A stretch of DNA of 20,567 nt. Origin: a virus. Both the position numbers and the translations under genes were made by a program. The notes below the pieces were generated by a model, which did not search any database, was not told the origin of the DNA, and saw only the letters and a program-made list of their open reading frames with translations. Shown here in pieces: positions 1-5,938 of the stretch (positions are counted from its first letter, which is position 1; every line of letters starts with the position of its first letter). The DNA lies in IMG/VR virus record IMGVR_UViG_3300009157_000051, positions 1-20,567 of that record; one strand, given 5' to 3'.

Positions 1-375
1 CAAAATTAAAGAAGAAAAAGGTAAGAAAAAAGGAAAAATAAAAATAACTGTAAGTAGTAAAAAAATAAGAAGGAATAATTTAAAAATAAAAAAAAGTAAC
101 AACAATAAATGAAATGTAACGCAAAATGGACAGAAATAAACACGATATTGAAGAGAACTATAGGAAATAAAACATTAAGCTAAGATTTAAAAAGGGTAAT
201 GAAAAGAAAATGACCATATGCTGGATGATAAATAACATTATGATTAAGACAATAAACATAGTTGAATAATAAAAAGACTGAAACAATGAGACAAGAACAA
301 TAAGATAGAGGATAAAAACACTAATATAGAGGTAAAAACAAACAAAAATAGAATAAAACAAATAAACTAACTACT
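1..375. other. AT-rich non-coding segment
   Basis: This stretch is extremely A-rich on the plus strand, with few C and T bases in the first 120 positions, and all three plus frames are broken by many TAA codons. The only long open stretch (158-361, minus strand) encodes almost nothing but F, I, L, Y, V and M, which is what A-rich DNA gives when read backwards. I see no convincing gene, tRNA or long repeat. It may be intergenic DNA or decayed sequence. The strong strand asymmetry is the only notable property. Confidence 0.5.
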
Positions 376-425
376 AATAAAAAAGGTGCTGTTTACCCGA
401 TGGACATTTACAGATGGGAAACGGC
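376..425 (-). terminator. Probable rho-independent terminator of the GIY-YIG gene
   Basis: GCTGTTT (388-394) pairs with AAACGGC (419-425), including one G-T pair, and CCC (396-398) pairs with GGG (416-418) across a single-base bulge. On the minus strand the stem is followed by ACC and then a run of six T (379-384). It lies about 90 bases beyond the stop of the minus-strand nuclease gene at 512, the expected side for a terminator. It belongs to a GC-richer island (385-452) in very AT-rich DNA, so it could also be part of a larger structured RNA. Confidence 0.45.
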
Positions 426-511
426 ATATTTGAGCCCTCAGAGATAATCACCAAAAACAAATAAAAGCAATAAAAATATCATTTCTGACTTACCTAAAAT
501 ACCATTTAAAG

Positions 512-856
512 TTAATTAATACAGTTGTTATTCCGTTTAAAAATGCGGTCTAAAACAGGCAATGCAGACTGTTTAGATTTCTTATAGCTCTTATTACCCA
601 AATAAGAATGAACGTTTAAGCAATTCCCTTTTAGTGTTTGTTTATATATCATTTCATCTTCAAGTTTTTTAATTTTATCTTCTTCACCTACGGTTATAAT
701 TTCCTTCTTAAAGTTTTCCCAACCAAACTTGGAAATTGCATTATAAAGAGGTTTATCCTGATTACAGCAAGAATGATCGTTCATTCTACGTTTGAAGTCT
801 TTCGTAATACCAAAATAGATTTCATTATCAGGGCTTGTTAATTTGTAAAGATACAT
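512..856 (-). CDS. GIY-YIG family endonuclease (copy A)
   Basis: This 114-residue protein has the GIY-YIG nuclease core near its N-terminus: YLYKLTSPD (2-10), then IYFGIT (13-18) and the FKRRMNDH segment (21-28), which holds the conserved Arg and His. GWENF (45-49) and an acidic helix with Glu66, the likely metal-binding Glu, follow, then a conserved Asn (81). These enzymes make DNA cuts and occur in phages as free-standing homing-type nucleases or repair nucleases. No extra DNA-binding module such as NUMOD is visible, only a short basic C-terminal tail. AAGGAGA six bases before ATG fixes the start. The gene is divergent from the operon at 1343 and is homologous to the protein at 2348-2704. 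The biological target cannot be read from the sequence. Confidence 0.85.
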   Translation of the reverse strand: MYLYKLTSPDNEIYFGITKDFKRRMNDHSCCNQDKPLYNAISKFGWENFKKEIITVGEEDKIKKLEDEMIYKQTLKGNCLNVHSYLGNKSYKKSKQSALPVLDRIFKRNNNCIN

Positions 857-867
857 AATTTCTCCTT

Positions 868-904
868 TTTATAATATAATCGTATTTGAAAATGATTTTT
901 CAAA
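868..904 (-). promoter_or_regulatory. Candidate promoter with an inverted repeat for the GIY-YIG gene
   Basis: Just upstream of the copy A ribosome-binding site, the minus strand shows TTGAAA (-35-like) and, about 18 bases on, TTATAT (-10-like). A perfect inverted repeat TTTGAAAA-TGAT-TTTTCAAA (885-904) overlaps the -35 side and could be an operator. AT-rich DNA gives such matches easily, so this is a weak call. Confidence 0.3.
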
Positions 905-960
905 ATATGCAAATAGAAAACGTTTGACAAAAATTATTCATATAAATAAAAGACTTAATG

Positions 961-1073
961 AAGACGAGAACCTGAATTGGCCCACACAACAACACAATTA
1001 AAGAAAAATAACTAAAAAATATGCACTGACCCCAAATTGGACAATATAATTAACGACAAGAACCTGAATTGGC
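961..1073 (+). repeat. Pair of 21-base direct repeats (GAACCTGAATTGGC core)
   Basis: Positions 961-981 and 1053-1073 share the 14-base core GAACCTGAATTGGC (968-981, 1060-1073) and most of the seven flanking bases, with start-to-start spacing of 92. The box GACCCCAAATTGGAC (1028-1042) and the dyad at 1091-1108 reuse the CC-n-ATTGG pattern. Iteron-like binding sites are the likeliest explanation. Confidence 0.6.
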
Positions 1074-1090
1074 TCTCAAACTAACTCACC

Positions 1091-1108
1091 TGAACCAGGA
1101 TTGGTTCA
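1091..1108. promoter_or_regulatory. Perfect 7-bp-arm dyad, operator-like
   Basis: TGAACCA (1091-1097) and TGGTTCA (1102-1108) form a perfect inverted repeat with a GGAT centre. An 18-bp symmetric site immediately before the 11-bp tandem repeats fits a dimeric helix-turn-helix regulator. The initiator at 1343 and the small HTH protein at 2697 are possible binders. Confidence 0.5.
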
Positions 1109-1117
1109 AATATGTAC

Positions 1118-1150
1118 TCTATATATACACTATATATACACTATAAATAC
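1118..1150 (+). repeat. Three 11-bp tandem repeats (ACTATATATAC type)
   Basis: The units 1118-1128 (TCTATATATAC), 1129-1139 (ACTATATATAC) and 1140-1150 (ACTATAAATAC) follow one another without gaps. An 11-bp period is about one helical turn, so protein subunits would line up on one face of the DNA. The AT-rich content would also melt easily. This is consistent with an iteron/DNA-unwinding element or a stacked operator. Confidence 0.55.
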
Positions 1151-1342
1151 AACGGCTGTTACTACTACAACATATGAATAAGACAGAAAAGCGTGGGAAG
1201 CATAAAATGGCTACGTCTTATTAGGAATTAAATGGACTTGTCTTTAAATGGACCAACCCCAAAATGGGGATTAATTTTTACCCTAAAAAAAGTTTGCAAA
1301 ATCAAAATAAAAGATTACAACTATATATAAGGGGAAAAGAAG

Positions 1343-2137
1343 ATGATATTCAGAATACATAATAACCAATTAAAAGAAGCTAATATTTTAAAGATTTTAG
1401 TTGCTTCAATGAAATATTTGTCAAATGCACAAATTGCAAAAATACTGGGCGTTTCAATATCAACTGTAAAAAGATATAAGAAAGCTGATATACCTAAACC
1501 AGATTATAACGAAAAATATATAGACTTTAATCTGCAACAAATGGGACTGCTTGGTTTAGATGTATATACTTATGCAACAGCTTTAATGATAAGTAGCTTT
1601 TGTAATGGTTTCAAAAGAAATTCAACTTTTGTTTCAATAAAAAGAATGAGTAAAATACTAAACATAGATAAGAGAATAGTATCGAAATCAATAAAGAAAT
1701 TAGGAGATATGGAAATAATAAAAATAGAAACGGATATAGTGCAGGGATATAAGATAAGGTATAAATTAATAATCGAACCATCGTGGGTGAATTCATTCAA
1801 ATATGCACCCAATTATAAAATATTTGGCAATAATGAAAATCTACCAAAAATAAACCAAGGAAAAAGAGAAATAATAGAATTGGAAAATACAGATTACGAA
1901 CCTGAAAAAATTGAGAAACAAATAATGAAATTAGTTGAGAAAAGAGAAGAAAAAGCGACAGAAGTCGAAAAGTTGGACTTTTCAGAAAACTATGAAAAAG
2001 AAAAGTATATAAAAAGAAAAATAGAAGAATTAGGATATGACGGTGAAATAAGTGATTTTGATGAATTTACGCTAAAAGAAACTATCGAGATATTTCAAGA
2101 AATAGAAAAGAAAATGGAGGTGAAAAATGAGATATAA
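1343..2137 (+). CDS. Putative replication initiator / helix-turn-helix DNA-binding protein
   Basis: This 264-residue protein has an N-terminal helix-turn-helix (about 26-47, LSNAQIAKILGVSISTVKRY). A winged-helix-like domain follows (about 68-145) with the pattern STFVSIKRMSKILNIDKRIV...IKKLGDMEIIKI, as seen in replication initiators and replisome-organizer N-domains of phages and plasmids. The rest is a charged, probably helical tail (155-264). The start ATG follows AAGGGGAAAAGAAG. It is the first gene of the plus-strand operon and sits directly after the repeat-rich region, which supports origin binding. It could instead be a transcriptional regulator; no catalytic replication motif is visible. 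Its last 11 bases overlap the next gene. Confidence 0.6.
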   Translation: MIFRIHNNQLKEANILKILVASMKYLSNAQIAKILGVSISTVKRYKKADIPKPDYNEKYIDFNLQQMGLLGLDVYTYATALMISSFCNGFKRNSTFVSIKRMSKILNIDKRIVSKSIKKLGDMEIIKIETDIVQGYKIRYKLIIEPSWVNSFKYAPNYKIFGNNENLPKINQGKREIIELENTDYEPEKIEKQIMKLVEKREEKATEVEKLDFSENYEKEKYIKRKIEELGYDGEISDFDEFTLKETIEIFQEIEKKMEVKNEI

Positions 2138-2315
2138 AGCAATCATCTGTATAGCTGCAATTGTTCTAATAGGTTTAATCTTCCTATTACCTAAAGAACC
2201 TGCAACAAAAGCAAACTTAAATGCTGTGGAAATAACAGCGAAAACTTTAGAAATAACCCTGCAAAATGAAAAGTTAGCAGATAGTTTAAAAAATTTAACC
2301 AAAACTGTCAGGTAA
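2127..2315 (+). CDS. Small single-pass membrane protein with coiled-coil tail
   Basis: This 62-residue protein has an N-terminal hydrophobic segment (about 4-21) after one positive patch (MRYK), then a polar, probably helical stretch rich in A, L, E, N and K (25-62). No signal-peptidase site is obvious, so it is probably anchored in the inner membrane. A very strong ribosome-binding site, GGAGGTG, lies inside the end of the preceding gene, and the start overlaps that gene by 11 bases, so the two are translationally coupled. The family is not recognised. Small anchored proteins in early phage operons sometimes modulate host membrane functions or exclusion, but that is only a possibility. Confidence 0.6.
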   Translation: MRYKAIICIAAIVLIGLIFLLPKEPATKANLNAVEITAKTLEITLQNEKLADSLKNLTKTVR

Positions 2316-2322
2316 CCTGATA
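2306..2322. promoter_or_regulatory. 17-bp dyad, near copy of the capsid/tail leader site
   Basis: TGTCAG-GTAAC-CTGATA overlaps the stop codon of the small membrane protein and lies 25 bases before the GIY-YIG start at 2348. It has the same arm length and 5-base spacer as the sites at 14455-14471 and 18493-18509, with one arm mismatch (TGTCAG for TATCAG). The inner TCAGGT-A-ACCTGA is itself a perfect palindrome. A TATAAA (2321-2326) overlaps its end and could be a -10 element. Confidence 0.4.
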
Positions 2323-2347
2323 TAAAACAAAAAGGAGTAACAGAAAA

Positions 2348-2704
2348 ATGAAAACATCTATATACAAAATATCATCACCAGATGGGAAGTTCTACATAGG
2401 ACAGACAATAGATTTAAAGAGAAGATTAATGCAACACAAGAACCTGAAAAAAGATGACCAATTGCATTTAGACATACAAGAGCTGGGTTGGGAAGTTTTT
2501 AAGATTGAGGAGATTTGTAAATGCCCTGTGGCTATAGCTGATGAAATAGAGACTGCTTTCATTGGATATTACAGAGAACAAGACCCGGAAAACTGCTATA
2601 ACAAGGTAACCACACCATACAATTACGAAGAGAGAAAAAGCAACTTACCAGAAGAACCTAAAGATCGAATCGTAGCAATATTTATGAGAAAAGATAATGA
2701 CTAA
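2348..2704 (+). CDS. GIY-YIG family endonuclease (copy B)
   Basis: This 118-residue protein has the nuclease core SIYKISSPDGKFYIGQT (4-20), then DLKRRLMQH (22-30) with the conserved Arg and His, GWEVF (47-51), Glu68 in the metal-binding position (E..FI) and Asn85. It aligns along its whole length with the minus-strand protein at 512-856, including SPD, the KRR-x-x-x-H block, GWE-x-F and a DRI...R-ND/NN tail, so the two are paralogues. GGAG lies about 11 bases before ATG. Its end overlaps the next gene by 8 bases. It could be a free-standing homing-type nuclease or a host-DNA nuclease; neither can be chosen from sequence. Confidence 0.85.
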   Translation: MKTSIYKISSPDGKFYIGQTIDLKRRLMQHKNLKKDDQLHLDIQELGWEVFKIEEICKCPVAIADEIETAFIGYYREQDPENCYNKVTTPYNYEERKSNLPEEPKDRIVAIFMRKDND

Positions 2705-2975
2705 GAAACAATTTGAAAAATATTACTTGGAAAATGGAGGTAGCGAGACTGCCTCCTATTTTTCTATTTCTCGCAGTCAAGTTTATAAGCTGTTAAAGAA
2801 ATATAAAACGCAAGATAGGAAAGAATATTTGAAAGTAAAAAAGGAAAAATATTTAGATTCATTAATACCAAAAGATGTTGAGGATTATCAGAAGAAATTT
2901 AAACACGTTGGACCTGTGCCTAAATGGTTTTATGAAGGTGTTAAGTATCAAGTAAATAAGGAGTATGTACAATGA
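2697..2975 (+). CDS. Small helix-turn-helix protein
   Basis: This 92-residue basic protein has an N-terminal helix-turn-helix of the resolvase/transposase-like type (about 11-36, with GSETASYFSISRSQVYKLLKKY). A lysine-rich helix follows (37-70), then a short aromatic tail (VPKWFYEGVKYQV). Its ATG lies inside the last codons of the nuclease gene (8-base overlap) and its stop overlaps the glycosyltransferase start by 4 bases (ATGA), so the three genes are translationally coupled. It may regulate transcription from the dyads in this window, but no sequence evidence ties it to a particular site. Confidence 0.65.
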   Translation: MTKKQFEKYYLENGGSETASYFSISRSQVYKLLKKYKTQDRKEYLKVKKEKYLDSLIPKDVEDYQKKFKHVGPVPKWFYEGVKYQVNKEYVQ

Positions 2976-3982
2976 AAGTAAATATGTATCCGGCTGATAA
3001 ACATGGGTGCGGCTATTATAGAATGTATCTTCCTGCTAAATACATTCAAAGAAAAGCAAAAGATATTGAATTAAAGGTGATAGAAGAACAAAGTCATATC
3101 GATTTATTAAATAACCTTGATATAATGTATTTACAGCGTTCTGCATGTAACGAATTATTTAAACACTTACTGTATGCTAACAAACAAGGTGCAATGGTAT
3201 TATATGATGCAGATGATGATTTTTTTAATGTGCCTTTGTTAAATCCATCTTATAACTATTATAATAATGAGATTGTAAAAGCTAATATTGAGACATACTT
3301 AAAGACTGCAAATTGTATAACTGTAAGCACTGAATATTTAAAAAATGAATACAAGAAATATAATAAAAATGTAGTTGTATTGCCAAATTCGATAGATTTT
3401 GAGATGTGGAATGAATATTACAAACAAAAAAAAGAAAATAAGATTGTAATGATATATCCAGCTTCACCGACACATGCAGAAGATATATTTGAGATTGTTG
3501 ATGTATTAATCAGGGTGCTGAAAGAAAACCCGGAAGTTGAGCTACATTCTGTAAATTGGAATTTTACAAAAGCTGATATATTTGATAGTGTAAGAAATCA
3601 AGTTAAACATATACCAGGCAAAACACCTTTTGAATTTGGTTCTTTACTTACACATGGTTCAATTGGAATAGCACCTTTAGCTTATAACAAGTTTAACAGG
3701 TCGAAAAGCAACATCAAATTTTTAGAATACTCAGCTTTGGGAATACCAACTGCAGCAACTGATATTACACCTTACGAGTGCATACAAGAGGGGATTACTG
3801 GATTTAAGATTAAGAAAAACGATAAAAATGATTGGTATTGTGCCTTAACTGAGCTAATAAGAAATGTAGAAATGCGGAAATCGATAGGAAAACAGGCAAG
3901 AGATTATGTATATGAAAACTATAATATTGAGAAAAATGTAGATAAGTGGATAGAAGTGTTTTATACTTTACTAAACAAATAA
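2972..3982 (+). CDS. Glycosyltransferase, GT-B fold (GT4-like)
   Basis: This 336-residue protein would transfer a sugar from an activated donor; the acceptor could be host surface polysaccharide, a virion protein or modified DNA. The N-terminal domain (about 1-150) starts with YPADKHGCGYYRMYLPAKYI and has YDADDDFF (78-85), a block seen in phage-type glycosyltransferases. VVVLPNSIDF (134-143) marks the domain boundary, as in GT4 enzymes. The C-terminal domain has IYPASPTHAED (161-171) and the donor-binding region SNIKFLEYSALGIPTAATD (246-264). The length is normal for the family. It starts with ATGA overlapping the HTH gene. Seroconversion of host surface sugar is a common phage use, but here that is inference. 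Confidence 0.8.
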   Translation: MKVNMYPADKHGCGYYRMYLPAKYIQRKAKDIELKVIEEQSHIDLLNNLDIMYLQRSACNELFKHLLYANKQGAMVLYDADDDFFNVPLLNPSYNYYNNEIVKANIETYLKTANCITVSTEYLKNEYKKYNKNVVVLPNSIDFEMWNEYYKQKKENKIVMIYPASPTHAEDIFEIVDVLIRVLKENPEVELHSVNWNFTKADIFDSVRNQVKHIPGKTPFEFGSLLTHGSIGIAPLAYNKFNRSKSNIKFLEYSALGIPTAATDITPYECIQEGITGFKIKKNDKNDWYCALTELIRNVEMRKSIGKQARDYVYENYNIEKNVDKWIEVFYTLLNK

Positions 3983-4003
3983 AAAATAGTAATTTAGGGT
4001 GGG

Positions 4004-4022
4004 AATACTACAAAATACTACA
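4004..4022 (+). repeat. Tandem AATACTACA repeats before the lipoprotein gene
   Basis: AATACTACA occurs at 4004-4012 and 4014-4022, a 10-bp period, in the 94-base gap between the glycosyltransferase and lipoprotein genes. A two-site operator for a separate promoter of the lipoprotein gene is possible. There is no clear -35/-10 pair. Confidence 0.35.
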
Positions 4023-4076
4023 TCACTTCGGAAACCAGAACCCAAAGAAAATTACCAAATATAGAAAGGTTTTAAA

Positions 4077-4442
4077 ATGAAAAAAATATTTTTTGTTTCA
4101 TTTGTTTTATTAATTTTCTATTCTTGTGGAAATAAACCAAGCAACAACGTAATAGCGGAAAAAGTGAAAAACTATTATTCAACAAGAGATATATCAAGCA
4201 ATATTGGTGATGGAATGGATTGGAGAAATTGTATAATAAAAGATGTAGAGGTAAAAGAGTGGGGAGAAAACAACAGAGTGAGATTAAAAATAAGCGGAAA
4301 CGGAGACAGATATAAATCAACAGGAATATTAACGGGACATGACACATATATAGCTGAAAAATTAGGGAATCAGGATTTTTATTTCCAAGCTGAGTTTACT
4401 ATAAAGAAAAATAACTTTGGAGAATGGGATATAAGCTATTAG
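4077..4442 (+). CDS. Predicted lipoprotein
   Basis: This 121-residue protein has a lipoprotein signal peptide: MKK, a hydrophobic core (4-15) and a lipobox-like FYSC with the lipid-bearing Cys17, followed by GNKPSNN. The mature part (18-121) has one mixed alpha/beta domain rich in charged residues and ends in a beta-like stretch, FYFQAEFTIKKNNFGEWDISY. The bare Ser-Cys box resembles Bacteroidota lipoproteins. The start follows AGAAAGG. The gene sits alone between a 94-base gap and a bidirectional terminator, next to the lysis genes but on the opposite strand, which is typical of a moron-type accessory gene. Superinfection exclusion is a common role for such phage lipoproteins, but nothing in the mature domain proves it. 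Confidence 0.7.
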   Translation: MKKIFFVSFVLLIFYSCGNKPSNNVIAEKVKNYYSTRDISSNIGDGMDWRNCIIKDVEVKEWGENNRVRLKISGNGDRYKSTGILTGHDTYIAEKLGNQDFYFQAEFTIKKNNFGEWDISY

Positions 4443-4477
4443 TAAATGATACCCCGCGTTTACATTCTCCTTAACAA

Positions 4478-4507
4478 AAAAGCCAGTGAAAACTGGCTTT
4501 TGTTTTT
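4478..4507. terminator. Bidirectional rho-independent terminator
   Basis: AAAAGCCAGT... pairs with ACTGGCTTTT around a GAAA tetraloop (AGCCAGT 4481-4487, GAAA 4488-4491, ACTGGCT 4492-4498, plus A-T pairs outside). T-rich tails occur on both strands, TTTTGTTTTT on plus and TTTTTTG on minus. It lies exactly between the convergent lipoprotein and endolysin genes and ends both transcription units. Confidence 0.9.
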
Positions 4508-4508
4508 A

Positions 4509-5096
4509 TCAAGCTGCTATTGCCTGATGTGCTTCTATTAGAGAAGCTTTCAAGACTTTATAAAACCTTTCGGCGTTGGAAGCTATTGGTTTGTAGCTGT
4601 CATAGTCTTTAGGATTGATTATTTTACGTGCATTATAGAAATCCTGCTTTTCATCATTAAAGAAATCTTCAATTGACCACTTCGTAAATTCAGGATCTTG
4701 TGGTGATAAATCTGTCATCCCTTCTTCTAAGATTAACCAAGCTGTTTCAGGTTCGTTTGCTAAATGAGGATTGCTTACTAAATCGATACCTAATACATCA
4801 CCAAAAGCTTTATAATTAGATTTCCATGTAAGCTGAACATAACCACGTCCTATAAAAGGATAATATGATTTACCTTTAAGATACTTCTGAGAACCATATT
4901 CTGTTATTGGTTGGAAAGTATGTGCTGTTTCAAATTGAATGGTAGCTAATGTATAAGCTTGTGCGTCTTGTCTGGTTAACTTTTCAGATGTTTCGAATTT
5001 ACTGAGAATAAACTCTAATCCATTAACCTGTTGCTGTGAAAGTTTACCAAAGTATTTACGATACTCTGTAAAAAATAGCTCTCTATTGTATATCAT
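4509..5096 (-). CDS. Endolysin, GH19 chitinase-like muramidase
   Basis: This 195-residue lytic enzyme cleaves peptidoglycan at the end of infection. The GH19-like core has a first catalytic Glu in IQFETAH (Glu56), a second in ITEYGS (Glu66), the substrate-groove block FIGRGYVQLTWKSNYKAFG (about 81-99) and NPHLANEPETAW further on. I place the start at 5096 (MIYNRELFF), where GAGG lies at a good distance, because a longer in-frame reading from 5165 would overlap most of the end of the holin gene. With this start it overlaps the holin gene by 14 bases. No signal peptide is visible, consistent with release through the neighbouring holin. Confidence 0.9.
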   Translation of the reverse strand: MIYNRELFFTEYRKYFGKLSQQQVNGLEFILSKFETSEKLTRQDAQAYTLATIQFETAHTFQPITEYGSQKYLKGKSYYPFIGRGYVQLTWKSNYKAFGDVLGIDLVSNPHLANEPETAWLILEEGMTDLSPQDPEFTKWSIEDFFNDEKQDFYNARKIINPKDYDSYKPIASNAERFYKVLKASLIEAHQAIAA

Positions 5097-5322
5097 TTTT
5101 CTTATCCTCAATCCATTTAGAAACGTTCTTCCCGGCTTGTGTGAAACCATATATTGTACCTGCAAAGATTGTTAAAGCTGTTATGACAGCTACATTCCCT
5201 GAAGTGAAAGCAATTCCAATAACTGCAAAACCTATTAAAAGAATAAGGAAACTAAATAGAATAAAAATTAGCCTTTGACTTGAATGTTTTGTATCGTTTT
5301 CGTTGAAAAAATCAATGAACAT
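5083..5322 (-). CDS. Holin-like protein with two membrane segments
   Basis: This 79-residue protein has two hydrophobic segments (about 17-37 and 44-63), a short turn (SGN), a charged N-terminus and a strongly charged C-terminus (KWIEDKKNDIQ). This is the usual build of small class II holins, which make membrane lesions to release the endolysin. It overlaps the endolysin downstream by 14 bases and the spanin-like gene upstream by 11. Family membership is inferred from topology and position, as holins have little sequence conservation. Confidence 0.7.
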   Translation of the reverse strand: MFIDFFNENDTKHSSQRLIFILFSFLILLIGFAVIGIAFTSGNVAVITALTIFAGTIYGFTQAGKNVSKWIEDKKNDIQ

Positions 5323-5938
5323 TATAGCTTAATTTTAGTTTAATTGAATTATCACCTGTATTAAAATCTCTTTCTAAACCTAAATTCATATCAAACTGAT
5401 TTCTAAAAGAGATACCAGATTCAAAAGATAACCGATAGTTTTTCTGTTTGTAAAAATCTTTGTTAATGTTTTGGAATGGTAAATTATATTCTGCGTTGAA
5501 TTTAAAGCCTGTGAAATACCAGTTTTTACTTTTAACGAAAACATTACCGTGTTGAGAAGTGGCAATAAAATCATTACCAACATATTTATATAAATACTGT
5601 TTAAGAACTTTGTTGTTTTGATTTAAAGCAAAGATATGAAGTTCATCGTCTTGCTTTTTAACTGACAGCATAACATCTAAATCCTGAACTTTATCAATAA
5701 ACACACTATCAGCCCTATCAAAATAAACAACATCAGGTTTGGATTCTTTCCATTGGATTCTATCATACCATTTTATAACTGTATCACATTTAACTTCTGT
5801 ATTAAAACGCTCAACGATGGTTGTGTCATGCTGATATATGATTGTTGGTAATTGATTAACCTGTATATTCAAATAAATACAATAGGAAACCAAAGCAACT
5901 ATAAAAGCTGCAATAGTAAATTTAAACCAATTTTTCAT
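5312..5938 (-). CDS. Membrane-anchored protein with beta-rich C-terminus; spanin candidate
   Basis: This 208-residue protein has one N-terminal membrane segment (about 8-26). A polar, partly helical periplasmic-type middle follows (27-110). The C-terminal part (about 118-208) shows alternating polar/apolar strands, such as WYFTGFKFNAEYNLPF, YRLSFESGISF and MNLGLERDF, and ends SIKLKLSYNVH, like strands of an outer-membrane beta structure. It is embedded in the lysis cassette, overlapping the holin by 11 bases and the upstream gene by one. Spanins connect inner and outer membranes in the last step of lysis, so a one-piece spanin is a reasonable guess. No lipobox is present, so it is not a standard u-spanin. 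The function remains unproven. Confidence 0.5.
   Translation of the reverse strand: MKNWFKFTIAAFIVALVSYCIYLNIQVNQLPTIIYQHDTTIVERFNTEVKCDTVIKWYDRIQWKESKPDVVYFDRADSVFIDKVQDLDVMLSVKKQDDELHIFALNQNNKVLKQYLYKYVGNDFIATSQHGNVFVKSKNWYFTGFKFNAEYNLPFQNINKDFYKQKNYRLSFESGISFRNQFDMNLGLERDFNTGDNSIKLKLSYNVH

Larger units (their letters stand above)
857..1342. other. Repeat-rich intergenic region: candidate origin / control region
   Basis: This 486-base gap has no credible gene and lies between a divergent nuclease gene and the putative replication initiator. It holds several repeat types: two near-identical 21-base copies (961-981 and 1053-1073, sharing GAACCTGAATTGGC), a related CCCCAAATTGG box (1030-1040), a dyad TGAACCA-GGAT-TGGTTCA (1091-1108), three 11-bp tandem units (1118-1150), an inverted repeat AATAAGAC/GTCTTATT (1177-1184 and 1215-1222), two TTAAATGGAC copies 16 bp apart (1228, 1244) and CCCC-AAAAT-GGGG (1257-1269). 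Such clustering beside an initiator gene is typical of iteron origins or operators. Which of the two it is cannot be decided from sequence alone. Confidence 0.5.

Noticed and set aside
158-361. Minus-strand hydrophobic reading frame of 67 residues
   Set aside because: Composition is only what A-rich DNA gives on the opposite strand, there is no ribosome-binding site and it looks like nothing known.
385-453. Possible tRNA (GGTG start, CACCA end)
   Set aside because: Only four acceptor pairs form and there is no proper D-arm, anticodon arm or T-arm.
398-456. Micro reading frame ending AYLSPQR
   Set aside because: Too short, with no convincing start or conservation evidence; kept only as a note in the structured-element finding.
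1118-1150. CRISPR-like repeats
   Set aside because: Units are only 11 bp, directly adjacent, and have no spacers or cas genes.
1174-1224. 16-codon plus-strand reading frame MNKTEKRGKHKMATSY
   Set aside because: No ribosome-binding site, and it coincides with the AATAAGAC/GTCTTATT inverted repeat, so it is more likely control DNA.
5097-5165. Upstream extension of the endolysin
   Set aside because: It overlaps the holin coding end heavily, and ATG 5096 has a GAGG site and a family-like N-terminus.
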